Source of the DNA: Gammaproteobacteria bacterium
GTDB taxonomy: Bacteria > Pseudomonadota > Gammaproteobacteria > JACKNK01
NCBI GenBank assembly: GCA_024234955.1
Contig: JACKNK010000003.1
Location: 1 to 64,000 of the forward strand
Reading direction: 5' to 3'
Length of the DNA: 64,000 bases
Below the pieces are notes generated by a model, which worked only from the letters and a program-made list of their open reading frames with translations, was not told the DNA's origin and searched no databases. A program made the position numbers and the translations under genes. Position 1 is the first letter of the stretch. Each line of letters starts with the position of its first letter. Shown piece by piece: positions 9,301-19,778 of the stretch.

Positions 9301-10211
9301 CGGACGACGCGGCGACACGCAGCGACCTGACCTGCGTTCGCTGCATTCTGAGCAATCCGCTGCGTTTTCTCGGACGCTGTGTACGCGCGTTCCGCCGAAA
9401 TCAGGGCCTGCTGCTCTCCGGCGCCGTCGCCTACTACACCCTGCTATCGATCGTGCCGCTGTTTGCCTTGCTGCTGATCGTGCTCTCCCACGTCCTGCCG
9501 CCGGAACAGTTGCTCGATACCCTGAACAATCATCTGGAACTGGTACTGCCCGGGCAATCCGTCGCCATCCTGGGGGAAATCAAGAACTTCCTCGCGCATC
9601 GCAAGGTGGTCGGATGGTTTGGCGTGCTGGTGGTGATCTTCTTCAGTTCGATGGCCTTCACCGTGCTGGAAAACGCCATGTCGGTGATCTTCTTTCACCG
9701 CGTTGCCATCCGTCGTCGGCACTTCCTGGTGTCTGCGGTGCTGCCTTACCTCTACATCCTCATGCTCGGCATCGGCTTGTTGCTGATGAGCCTCGTCAGC
9801 GGTGCGTTGCAGGCGATCGACGCCACCCAACTGAATCTGTTCGGTTGGCAGATCGCCCTTCAAGGGGTCTCTGCAACACTGCTTTACCTTCTGGGTCTGG
9901 GCGGCCTGATCGTGATGTTGACGGCCATATATATGGTCATGCCGGTCGGTCGCATGGCGTGGCGCCATGCCTTGATCGGCGGCACCGTCGCCGGAATCCT
10001 GTGGGAAATCTCCCGACATGTCCTGGTGTGGTACTTCTCCACCCTGTCGCTGGTGAACGTGGTCTACGGCTCGCTGGCGACTGCCATTGTCGCGCTCCTG
10101 AGTCTGGAGGTCGCCGGGATGATCCTGTTGTTCGGCGCCCAGGTCATCGCGGAATTTGAGCGTCTGACAACGGGCGACGACTGCGACGATCCAGACGGAT
10201 TGACCACGTAG
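9297..10211 (+). CDS. YihY/BrkB-family inner-membrane protein
   Basis: A 304-residue membrane protein of the YihY (UPF0761, formerly RNase BN) family, whose function is unsettled. Diagnostic stretches are LLSGAVAYYTLLSIVPL near residue 38, LVSAVLPYLYILMLGIGLLL, AIYMVMPVGRMAWRHALIGG, and the C-terminal VNVVYGSLATAIVALLSLEVAGMILLFGAQVIAE. About six hydrophobic segments are visible. It starts with GTG overlapping the yciK stop and forms a two-gene unit with it. Confidence 0.88.
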   Translation: MTDDAATRSDLTCVRCILSNPLRFLGRCVRAFRRNQGLLLSGAVAYYTLLSIVPLFALLLIVLSHVLPPEQLLDTLNNHLELVLPGQSVAILGEIKNFLAHRKVVGWFGVLVVIFFSSMAFTVLENAMSVIFFHRVAIRRRHFLVSAVLPYLYILMLGIGLLLMSLVSGALQAIDATQLNLFGWQIALQGVSATLLYLLGLGGLIVMLTAIYMVMPVGRMAWRHALIGGTVAGILWEISRHVLVWYFSTLSLVNVVYGSLATAIVALLSLEVAGMILLFGAQVIAEFERLTTGDDCDDPDGLTT

Positions 10212-10229
10212 CCCCGGTCCCGTTCGGGG

Positions 10230-11621
10230 TCAGCCCTGAATACCGCCCCTGGTGAGTGCCCCCGGGTCAAGCAGACGTTTGAGTTCGTCTTTCCCAAGGT
10301 CAGTCATTTCCAGCGCGACATCGATCACCGCACGGCCTTCCGCATAAGCGCGCTTGGCTATCGCCGCTCCCTTTTCATAACCAATGACCGGGTTCAGCGC
10401 CGTCACCAGGATCGGGTTCCGGGAAACCGCTGCCGAAACATTGTCTTCCCGTACCTTGAACCCGCTGATGGCCTTATCCGCCAGGACCCGAGCGGCATTG
10501 GAGAGCAGTTCTACCGACTGCAACACATTCAGCGCCACCACCGGCCACATCACGCTGAGCTGGAAACTACTGGCCTGCCCGGCTGCGGACACGGCGGCAT
10601 CGTTGCCGATGACTTGTACGCAGACCATCGTGACCGCCTCGGGAATCACCGGATTGACTTTCCCCGGCATGATCGACGAACCCGGCTGCAACGGCGGCAA
10701 TTCGATCTCACCCAGACCGGCCAGCGGCCCGGAGTTCATCCAGCGCAGATCGTTGGCGATCTTCATCATGGCGGTCGCTGCAGCCTTGAGCTGGCCGGAA
10801 ATCTCGACCATCACGTCCTGGCTTGCCAGACCCATGAAATAGTTGTCGCTGCTGCGATATTCGAGTCCGGTGGAGGCGCTCAAATGTGCGCAGACCTTGG
10901 GGCCGAATTCGCCTGGCGCATTGATACCGGTACCGACGGCGGTGCCTCCGATAGGCAGCGACTGAACCCGGCGCAGGCTGTCCTTGATACGTTCAATGGC
11001 CTTGCAGGTCTGCGCAGCCCAGGCACGCAACTCCTGCCCGAAGGTAATCGGCATCGCATCCATCAGATGAGTACGACCGGTTTTCACGATCCCGTCGAGT
11101 TCATGGGCGCGGCGCACGATCGCGGCCTCGAGATGGGCCAGGCCAGGCACCAGGTTTTCATGGATTTCCAGACTCGCCGCCACCTGAACCGTTGTCGGAA
11201 TCACGTCATTCGAGCTCTGGCTCATGTTGACGTGATCGTTGGGATGCACGTTCTGGCCGGAGGCCGCGCACAAGGCCGCGATGACCTCGTTGGCATTCAT
11301 GTTGGTACTGGTGCCGGACCCGGTCTGAAACACATCCACCGGGAACTGCGTGTCGTGCTCGCCACGCGCGATCGCCCAGGATGCCTCGGCGATCGCCTCG
11401 GCTCGAGCGGCATCGAGCAGACCGAGATCGCGATTGGCCTCCGCGCAGCAGGACTTCACCAAACCCAGCGCACGCAGGAAGGAACGCGGCATCGGAATGC
11501 CGCTGATCGGGAAATTGTTCAGCGCGCGCTGGGTCTGCGCTCCCCACAGTGCCTCCGCAGGCACCTGCAGCTCACCCATGCTGTCGCGTTCGGTGCGGTA
11601 GTTCTTGTTGTTGTCGCTCAT
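10230..11621 (-). CDS. fumC: class II fumarate hydratase
   Basis: Interconverts fumarate and malate in the TCA cycle. The 463-residue protein has the aspartase/fumarase signature GSSIMPGKVNP near residue 317 and SGSGTSTNMNANEVIA near 100. FumC is iron-independent and oxygen-stable. It faces away from purB across a 180-base gap holding both promoters. Convergence with the YihY gene leaves only 18 bases, and I see no clear terminator between them. Confidence 0.96.
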   Translation of the reverse strand: MSDNNKNYRTERDSMGELQVPAEALWGAQTQRALNNFPISGIPMPRSFLRALGLVKSCCAEANRDLGLLDAARAEAIAEASWAIARGEHDTQFPVDVFQTGSGTSTNMNANEVIAALCAASGQNVHPNDHVNMSQSSNDVIPTTVQVAASLEIHENLVPGLAHLEAAIVRRAHELDGIVKTGRTHLMDAMPITFGQELRAWAAQTCKAIERIKDSLRRVQSLPIGGTAVGTGINAPGEFGPKVCAHLSASTGLEYRSSDNYFMGLASQDVMVEISGQLKAAATAMMKIANDLRWMNSGPLAGLGEIELPPLQPGSSIMPGKVNPVIPEAVTMVCVQVIGNDAAVSAAGQASSFQLSVMWPVVALNVLQSVELLSNAARVLADKAISGFKVREDNVSAAVSRNPILVTALNPVIGYEKGAAIAKRAYAEGRAVIDVALEMTDLGKDELKRLLDPGALTRGGIQG

Positions 11622-11692
11622 GGGGGTGAATCCGATTTCATGTTCTCAAACACAGAAGAAAGCCCCGGAATCATAGCCAACAAGAACGTTAA

Positions 11693-13168
<1,476 letters not shown>

Positions 13169-13249
13169 CGGATTCCGCGTATCCGGGTGCCGGAGCGGCT
13201 TCAGCCGCGAACACCACTGGCCCAAGGCCGATCGCGGCGCAAAGCGCCC

Positions 13250-15286
13250 TTACGTCAGCAAATGACAGCGCACGACCCGGCCATCCTGCAGCGCGGTCTG
13301 CGCTGGATACTCGTGTCGACATACCGCCATCGCGCGCGGACAACGCGGATGGAAATGACACCCGGATGGCGGATCGCTTGGGGATGGCATATCCCCCTCA
13401 AGGCGGATGATCTCCCGCCCATGCCCTGCATCCATGCTCGGCACGGCAGAGAGCAGGGCCTGGGTATAAGGGTGCGCCGGGGTATCGAGCACCCGTTCAA
13501 CCGGCCCCTGCTCCACCACCCGCCCCAGATACATGACCACGACCTCGTGGGCCAGATACGACACCACCGCAATGTTGTGGGTGATGAACAGGTAAGCGAG
13601 ATTCCGCTCGACCTGGAGACGGCGTAGCAGATTCAGTATCTGGGCCTGAACCGACACATCCAGCGCGCTGGTCGGCTCGTCACATACGATCAGAGCGGGA
13701 TTCAGTGCCAATGCCCGCGCAATGCTGATGCGCTGGCGCTGCCCACCGGAGAATTCATGCGGGTAACGCGACCCAGCATCCTCCGGCAGCCCGACCTGCT
13801 GCAGCAGCTCGGCGACTCGCGCCAGGTGATTTCCCTTCTCGCCCTGCACCACCAGTCCTTCGGCGATGATGTCCTGGACGCGCATGCGCGGATTCATCGA
13901 CGAATATGGATCCTGAAAGATGATCTGAAAGTCCCGCCGCCGTGGACGCAATGCCCGGGGCGACAGACCGGTCAGTTCCTGATCGCGGAAGCGTACCGAT
14001 CCATCCGTCGGTCGGAGCAATTGCAGAATTGCCTTGGCGACCGTGGTCTTGCCGCAGCCCGACTCACCCACCACCGCGACGGTTCGCCCGCTCTGCAGCT
14101 GCAGATCGAGGCCATCCACTGCCCGCACATGCCCGACAGCACGTTGCAACAGTCCTTTGCGGATCGGGAAGTGCACCTTGAGGCCGCTGACGGACAGCAA
14201 GTCTTCATCTTCATGACTGCCCGCAGCTCGCCGTTGCGCAACCGCGCCGACGGCTTCCGACTGATCCAGCGCACCCCAATAAAGGCAGCGCACGGCATGC
14301 CCCCGCTCGGGTTCACTGATCGGGATGCTCTCCGTGCCGCAATCCTCCTGGGTGAAGTCGCAACGGTCCGCAAAGCGGCATCCGCCGAATGCTTGTCGCA
14401 AGGATGGCACCGAGCCTCGGATCACCGCCAGCGGGGCCCCACGACGTCCTGCGTCCGGCACCGATTTGAACAGCTTCCGGCTGTACGGGTGCAATGGTCG
14501 CGCAAAGAAGCGGGATCGGCTGCAGCGCTCTACGATCTGCCCCGCATACATAACGGCCACCTCGTCGGCCATCTGTGCCACCACGCCGAGATCGTGCGTG
14601 ATCAGCAGGATCGCCATGCCGCGTTCCTTTTGCAGGCGCCGCAGCAGATCCAGGACCTGCGCCTGAATGGTGACATCCAGCGCCGTTGTCGGCTCATCGG
14701 CGATCAACAGTTCCGGCTCCCCGGCCAAGGCCATCGCGATCATCACGCGCTGCTTCATACCACCGGAAAGCTGATGCGGGAACGCTTCGGCACGGCGTGC
14801 CGGGTCGGGAATACCCACCTGATCGAGCAACTCGACAACCCGATCGCCCACCGCCGTTCCTTTCAGGCCGGTGTGACGCCTGACGCTCTCGGCGATCTGC
14901 TTGCCGATGCTCATGACCGGATTGAGCGAGGTCATCGGCTCCTGAAAGATCATCCCGATGCGACCGCCGCGCAGACCGCGCATCGCCGATTCCGGCAGGC
15001 GCAACAATTGTTCGTTGCCAAGCATGATCGACCCGGAAACGATACGACCCGCCGGCTCCGGCACCAGCCGCATGATCGACAGCGCGGTCATGGATTTGCC
15101 GCAGCCGGACTCTCCGAGCAAGGCAAAGGTTTCACCTCGGCGAATATTGAAATCCAAGCCGTCCACCGCACGGGCCGCCGTCTCCCCTTTGCCGAACCAG
15201 GTTCGCAGATCGCGCACCCTCAGCAGGATCTCGTCGGCCTGGGGATGCACCATCTCGGCAGCACGTTCGGCGTTAGCGTTTGACAT
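13250..15286 (-). CDS. fused double-ATPase of a dipeptide/oligopeptide-type ABC importer
   Basis: A 678-residue protein with two complete ABC ATPase domains. The first has Walker A GESGCGKS near 58, signature LSGGMKQR and Walker B LLIADEPT. The second has Walker A GESGCGKT near 413, signature FSGGQRQR and Walker B LIVCDEPT. Each domain is followed by the oligopeptide-type Cys-rich tail ([28 protein letters not shown]). This layout matches GsiA and YejF, which power uptake of glutathione, peptides or muropeptides. No permease or binding-protein gene is nearby, so the substrate is unknown. The preceding gene is a DUF1343/NamZ-type glycosidase on the same strand, 106 bases away. Confidence 0.88.
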   Translation of the reverse strand: MSNANAERAAEMVHPQADEILLRVRDLRTWFGKGETAARAVDGLDFNIRRGETFALLGESGCGKSMTALSIMRLVPEPAGRIVSGSIMLGNEQLLRLPESAMRGLRGGRIGMIFQEPMTSLNPVMSIGKQIAESVRRHTGLKGTAVGDRVVELLDQVGIPDPARRAEAFPHQLSGGMKQRVMIAMALAGEPELLIADEPTTALDVTIQAQVLDLLRRLQKERGMAILLITHDLGVVAQMADEVAVMYAGQIVERCSRSRFFARPLHPYSRKLFKSVPDAGRRGAPLAVIRGSVPSLRQAFGGCRFADRCDFTQEDCGTESIPISEPERGHAVRCLYWGALDQSEAVGAVAQRRAAGSHEDEDLLSVSGLKVHFPIRKGLLQRAVGHVRAVDGLDLQLQSGRTVAVVGESGCGKTTVAKAILQLLRPTDGSVRFRDQELTGLSPRALRPRRRDFQIIFQDPYSSMNPRMRVQDIIAEGLVVQGEKGNHLARVAELLQQVGLPEDAGSRYPHEFSGGQRQRISIARALALNPALIVCDEPTSALDVSVQAQILNLLRRLQVERNLAYLFITHNIAVVSYLAHEVVVMYLGRVVEQGPVERVLDTPAHPYTQALLSAVPSMDAGHGREIIRLEGDMPSPSDPPSGCHFHPRCPRAMAVCRHEYPAQTALQDGRVVRCHLLT

Positions 15287-15392
15287 CGGATCGCCTTGAA
15301 AAAGGTGAGGCCAGAATCATAGGTAAGCGGTCGCGGGGAATCATCCCCGCCTTCATAAAGCGGCAATCGGAACAGCCCCATCGACGCGGGAC

Positions 15393-16598
15393 TCAGGGAT
15401 AGATTCGATGCGGTTCGCGTTCCGCGATCCAGGCCTGCTCATCCTGAATCGCCAGGGCGTCCATGTCGCCAGGTTTGGCTTCCGAGTCGTCAACCCATTC
15501 ACGCAGCAGCGCACTGCCGTTGATCAGGTCGATGGCAAGCCGATCGTGCTCGTACTCGTAGGCGAAATCTCGCCAGATCGGGTAATCCGGCTGCATCGCA
15601 CGCAGCACTTTGAATGCCAGCGCCTGCACCCGCCACGGGCGGAATGCCACGTGCTTGTAGCTGGCGTCCTCAACATGCATCTGCACCCCGGCGCAGAGCT
15701 TGCCAACATGCTTATGGAAGGTGGGCTCAAACCAACATTCGCGCAATCGACACCCATGCAACCATTCCGGCGCCATCCTCTGCATGCCCTCGATCAACCC
15801 GGCGGCATCGAGATCGGGGGCGCCAAACAATTCGAGTGGACGCGTGGTGCCACGACCTTCCGACAAGGTCGTGCCTTCGAGCATCACCGTCCCGGCGTAA
15901 CAGCGCGCCATAAATAGATTAGGTGCGTTGGGACTAGGGTTGATCCAGGTCCGCTGGCCAAGCGGCCAACCGAAACCGGGTGCGGTATCCGGCTGCCAGC
16001 CCTGCATCTCGATGACCCGATATTCGACATCCAACCTCAGCGTGGCGATGAACCAATGACCGAGTTCACCCAGGGTCATGCCATGTCGCATCGGCATCTC
16101 ACCCGCGCCGACGAAACTCTCCCAACCCGGACGCAGGGTCAGGCCCTCGACAGGACGACCGGCGGGATTGGGACGGTCCAACACCCATACGGATTTGCCA
16201 TGCGCAGCGGCGGCTTCGAGCACATAACGCAAGGTGGTGATGAAGGTATAGATACGACAGCCCAGATCCTGAAGATCGACCAGCAACACATCGAAGCTGT
16301 CCATCATGGCAGCGGTGGGCCGTCGCACCGTTCCATACAGGCTGAATACCGGAATCCCATGCACCGGATCGCGGTAATCCGGCGACTCGACCATGTTGTC
16401 CTGCTTGTCGCCGCGCAGGCCGTGCTGCGGTCCGAAAGCCGCCGACAAGGTGATGTCCCGGGATGCGGCGAGCGCATCCAGGGCATGCGTCAGGTCGGTC
16501 GTGACCGAGGCCGGATGTGCCAGCAGCGCGACCCGTTTGCCGCGCAGGGGACGACGTAGTTCCGCATCCGCCAGCAGGCGGTCGAGTCCGAACAGCAT
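15393..16598 (-). CDS. DUF1343 family protein, NamZ-type exo-N-acetylmuramidase candidate (GH171)
   Basis: A 401-residue DUF1343 protein. Characteristic segments are GPQHGLRGDKQDNM near residue 55, VLLVDLQDLGCRIYTFITTL, VLDRPNPAGRP and EGTTLSEGRGTTRPLELFGAP. Characterised members (NamZ/YbbC) release N-acetylmuramic acid from the ends of peptidoglycan fragments. The ATG at 16598 is chosen because it overlaps the upstream stop (ATGA) and aligns with the family start. A longer in-frame ORF begins inside the upstream gene. No signal peptide is evident, so a cytoplasmic site is possible, unlike exported NamZ. It is the last but one gene of the pel-side transcription unit. Confidence 0.82.
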   Translation of the reverse strand: MLFGLDRLLADAELRRPLRGKRVALLAHPASVTTDLTHALDALAASRDITLSAAFGPQHGLRGDKQDNMVESPDYRDPVHGIPVFSLYGTVRRPTAAMMDSFDVLLVDLQDLGCRIYTFITTLRYVLEAAAAHGKSVWVLDRPNPAGRPVEGLTLRPGWESFVGAGEMPMRHGMTLGELGHWFIATLRLDVEYRVIEMQGWQPDTAPGFGWPLGQRTWINPSPNAPNLFMARCYAGTVMLEGTTLSEGRGTTRPLELFGAPDLDAAGLIEGMQRMAPEWLHGCRLRECWFEPTFHKHVGKLCAGVQMHVEDASYKHVAFRPWRVQALAFKVLRAMQPDYPIWRDFAYEYEHDRLAIDLINGSALLREWVDDSEAKPGDMDALAIQDEQAWIAEREPHRIYP

Positions 16599-17143
16599 CA
16601 GCGCTCCAGATTCAGGGTGAAACTGTCCGCACGGTGGAAGTCCGGACGTTCGCCAGTGTGACCAAGCGCCCAATAAGACAGCTTCCCGGCGGTGTCTTCA
16701 AGCACTGCCGTCAAACCGATATGGAGGGGCGATCCGGGCGGCAATGCCGACGCAGAAAGCGTGGCGGCCAGAGTCAGGCGCTCTGCGTCCCGAACGCATT
16801 CGATACCCGGGTCCGGCATCACCAGCGCACACCCCTGATCGCGATAACCGGAAAAACGATAGGCAGCCCATTGTCGCGAGGGCGACAGGTTGAATTCGGC
16901 ATACGCCGGTGCGTCTTCCCCCTGAACGAAGACCTCGAAACAGGTGTGTCGCCACAATCCATCGACAACGCCCGGAACACCAGCATCGGGAATCCGGAGA
17001 ATCATTTCGCCGACCCGCAGGACCACCGAGATGCGCAGCGCACCATCGGCGATGAATCCGGTCGCCATCTGCAGATCAATTCTCGGCGGCGGGCCGCCCG
17101 CAAGCCCGGGGAACGGAACCAGAGTGTGCATAGACGGCGTCAT
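16598..17143 (-). CDS. DOMON-like domain protein
   Basis: A 181-residue protein resembling the DOMON-like family that often accompanies DUF1343 genes. It contains DGLWRHTCFEVFV, YAEFNLSPSRQWAAYRFSGYR and YWALGHTGERPDFH; these mark a beta-sandwich likely to bind a sugar, haem or other ligand. Its role is not known. The ATG at 17143 overlaps the pelF stop and its own stop overlaps the next ATG. Translation is therefore coupled on both sides and ties the DUF1343 gene to the pel operon. Confidence 0.7.
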   Translation of the reverse strand: MTPSMHTLVPFPGLAGGPPPRIDLQMATGFIADGALRISVVLRVGEMILRIPDAGVPGVVDGLWRHTCFEVFVQGEDAPAYAEFNLSPSRQWAAYRFSGYRDQGCALVMPDPGIECVRDAERLTLAATLSASALPPGSPLHIGLTAVLEDTAGKLSYWALGHTGERPDFHRADSFTLNLER

Positions 17144-18675
17144 TCCGACCCCCGGACCAAGGCCCGACCCGCCCTGTTTTCCCCAGCGAAACACTGCTCG
17201 TACAACTCGCGATAGGTTCGATCCAGATCCGACTTGTTGTAGTAGCGGCGCACCCGCTCACGCATCGCCTCGCCACAGGCCTTCAATTTGTCGCGATCCC
17301 GCAAAAGCTCAATCATCGCACCGGCGGCGGCACTGGGATTGGAAAGCGGCACCACGCGCCCACCGGGACCCAAAGGCGGGGACTCCCGGTCATCGCCCTC
17401 AATCAGGTCGCGACAGGCACCGACATGGGTTGCCACCGTCGGAATGCCGGCCGCACCCGCCTCCAGGATCACCAGCGGCTGTCCTTCGGAAATACTGGTC
17501 AGTGCCATGAGATCGATACGCCCCATCCAATCGGTCAGTTTCACCCGTCCGGTGAACTCGAAATTGGCGCGCAGGTGCAGATGCTCGACCAGCTCCTCGC
17601 ACTCGGCGTAATACGCCGGATCTTCGTCGTACGGTCCGAGCAGATAGGCCTCGACCTCGGGTATCACCTCCCGGACCTGGGCAATCGCACGGATATAGGT
17701 CTTCACATCCTTGATCGGCACCACACGCCCGATCAGCGCGATGGTCGGAGGACGATCCGGCACCGGTTCAACAGCCGAATACGCGTCGAAATCAATGCCG
17801 TTGGGAATGACCCGCATGCGCGCCGGATCCGCACCATCGTTCAACTGAAAACTCTGGTTGCCCTGAAACAGGGTGAGGATGTGATCCGCCGCCGCGTAGG
17901 TCGCCCGGGAATAACTCTCGAAACTGTTCATCCAGAGGTCGCGCAAGCCGCGTTTCTCGCGATCCACGACCAAGCCGGCCAGGCTGCTTTCTTCATAGAG
18001 CCAGTCTGCCATCGACAGCTCGATCCGCCGCTCATTTGTGTAGATGCCATGCTCGGTCAGAATCGTGGCAGCGCCGGTATCGAGCTTGGCCCGCGCCATC
18101 ATCAGGCCCGCATACCCGGTCGATACCGCGTGATACACCCTCGCCTTCGGCAACGGCGCGAGCAACACCGCGTAGGCGCCGCCAAACAGCCCGCGCCAGG
18201 TCCAGAAGTAATCGAGGAACGCCGCGTTCGGGAACTCGCTGTGGTACATGCGCAGCAGCGTTTCCCAGGCCTGCCTGGAATTGAGCAGCACCTGGCTCCC
18301 CAACGGTTCGCGGGATTGCTTGCCATACGCATGCAATGCGTCCAGCAAACTGGAGACCGCCTCAAGCCCGCCTTTCCCGGACAGCCCCCGCAACCCCGGC
18401 TCCAGGGCCTTCATCAAACCGGCCTGGTCCCGCACCTTGCGACGCCCCTTGCCGAGCCGTTGCAGCGTCACCACGGTCACCCCGGTCACATTCGGCGGTA
18501 ACTCATAGCGCAGATCGAGGGTGCTGTTCGGCGCCACCAGGGTCAGCAGATGGAAGCTCAGATCCGGTTGTGCGCGTATCAGGTCGTGGGTCCAGCTCGA
18601 CACCCCGCCGGCGACATACGGATAACTGCCTTCGAGTATGAGACAGACATCCGCTGCGTCCGCCGCCTCGGTCAT
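17140..18675 (-). CDS. pelF: Pel glycosyltransferase PelF
   Basis: Cytosolic GT4-family transferase that polymerises the Pel chain, probably from UDP-sugar, at the PelD-PelE-PelG membrane complex. The 511 residues open with VCLILEGSYPYVAGGVSSWTHD, the PelF hallmark. They include ILTEHGIYTNER, RVIPNGIDFD, IGRVVPIKDVKTYIRA, and the donor-binding EGQPLVILEAGAAGIPTVATHVG near residue 415. Length agrees with known PelF. The start overlaps the pelE stop. Confidence 0.95.
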   Translation of the reverse strand: MTEAADAADVCLILEGSYPYVAGGVSSWTHDLIRAQPDLSFHLLTLVAPNSTLDLRYELPPNVTGVTVVTLQRLGKGRRKVRDQAGLMKALEPGLRGLSGKGGLEAVSSLLDALHAYGKQSREPLGSQVLLNSRQAWETLLRMYHSEFPNAAFLDYFWTWRGLFGGAYAVLLAPLPKARVYHAVSTGYAGLMMARAKLDTGAATILTEHGIYTNERRIELSMADWLYEESSLAGLVVDREKRGLRDLWMNSFESYSRATYAAADHILTLFQGNQSFQLNDGADPARMRVIPNGIDFDAYSAVEPVPDRPPTIALIGRVVPIKDVKTYIRAIAQVREVIPEVEAYLLGPYDEDPAYYAECEELVEHLHLRANFEFTGRVKLTDWMGRIDLMALTSISEGQPLVILEAGAAGIPTVATHVGACRDLIEGDDRESPPLGPGGRVVPLSNPSAAAGAMIELLRDRDKLKACGEAMRERVRRYYNKSDLDRTYRELYEQCFAGENRAGRALVRGSE

Positions 18676-19778
18676 GCAACACCCCCGCTGCGGACTTCAA
18701 CCTGAGGCACCTCACCGGCCCACAACGCCACGCTGTCCAGTACCGCCGGAGACAAACCGAGCCGCTCGTTCCGATTCCCGAAATGGGTGCGCACGTCGTT
18801 CCTCAATACCGCAAATCGATTTGCACGATAAAGGCTTTCCCAATACCAGACGCGCTGATTCATCGAGACCGTCGGCCGTGTGGCGAACGCGAGTTCGAAA
18901 TCCTGGATCGCCGCTTCCACATCGCCAATCCGGACCCGCAAGCGCCCCAAGGCCCACACCGCATCGAAATTTACCGGGTCGATAACCAGGGCTTGCTGAT
19001 ACGCATCGACCGCCTTACTTCGAGCCGCGTTGATGGCATCCTCATCGGCCAATCCCGCATTGGCCTGATCGTCATAATGGCGGGCCAGCGCAAACCACGC
19101 TGCCGCGTTGCGCGGGTGGCGCTTCACATCGCGCTCCAGACGCAAGGACGCCTTCAGGAACTGTTCTTCGATATGGGTGATTGCGGAGGCCGCCTGAACC
19201 CGGACCGCGTTGTCCTCGTCCGCCAGCGCCTGCTTGAATGCCGGCGCAAAGGCCGCATTGAAATTTCGCGACATCAGCGCAATCGCAAGCTGCTTATCGG
19301 CACGGGTACCGCCCTGCATGATTTCCGGAAACGGCACCGGCTGGCGACTTTGCTCCTCACGCTGTCCCCAGGCGCGCAAACGCTGCACCAAGGCTTCCGA
19401 ACGACTCACATCCTGTTCCGGAAGGATGGTCCGATACCAGACATCAAACGGCGTCGCACGGCGCTGAAAACGCCAATACATCAACACCGCCCAAAGCATG
19501 CCCAGCGCCCCCAAAGGGCCCAGGAAAAGTACCGTCAGAAAGGCCAGCCAGGGCAGCCGCTCATCGAGTCCATCGCGCTTGCAGGCGCCGATACTGATTA
19601 CCGTAAGTGCTGCCGCAAACGGATGCAGCAGCATCTGCACCGGCAGCGATAAGGCGCCGATATGCCACATCCACAGCAGGGTGCTGTCTGCCGCCAGACT
19701 CAGCAGCAGCGGCAATACCCCATGCAGGAAGCAAAGGGGCGGTGCCCGGCGAACGTCATCCTCGACGGAATCGGCCAT
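18672..19778 (-). CDS. pelE: Pel inner-membrane TPR protein PelE
   Basis: A 368-residue protein with two or three hydrophobic N-terminal segments (about residues 15-100), a cytosolic linker, then TPR-like repeats (NAAAWFALARHYDD, AVDAYQQALVIDPVNFDAVWALGRLR). PelE is known to bridge PelD and PelF in the synthase complex. The ATG at 19778 (MADSVEDD) was chosen. It overlaps the end of pelD by 23 bases, and longer in-frame starts would only extend into pelD. It is slightly longer than the 329-residue Pseudomonas protein. Assignment rests on membrane-plus-TPR architecture and position. Confidence 0.85.
   Translation of the reverse strand: MADSVEDDVRRAPPLCFLHGVLPLLLSLAADSTLLWMWHIGALSLPVQMLLHPFAAALTVISIGACKRDGLDERLPWLAFLTVLFLGPLGALGMLWAVLMYWRFQRRATPFDVWYRTILPEQDVSRSEALVQRLRAWGQREEQSRQPVPFPEIMQGGTRADKQLAIALMSRNFNAAFAPAFKQALADEDNAVRVQAASAITHIEEQFLKASLRLERDVKRHPRNAAAWFALARHYDDQANAGLADEDAINAARSKAVDAYQQALVIDPVNFDAVWALGRLRVRIGDVEAAIQDFELAFATRPTVSMNQRVWYWESLYRANRFAVLRNDVRTHFGNRNERLGLSPAVLDSVALWAGEVPQVEVRSGGVA

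Noticed and set aside
13195..13208. GCGGCT-TC-AGCCGC hairpin between purB and the ABC ATPase gene as terminator
   Set aside because: The stem is short, the loop has two bases and no T-tract follows on either strand.
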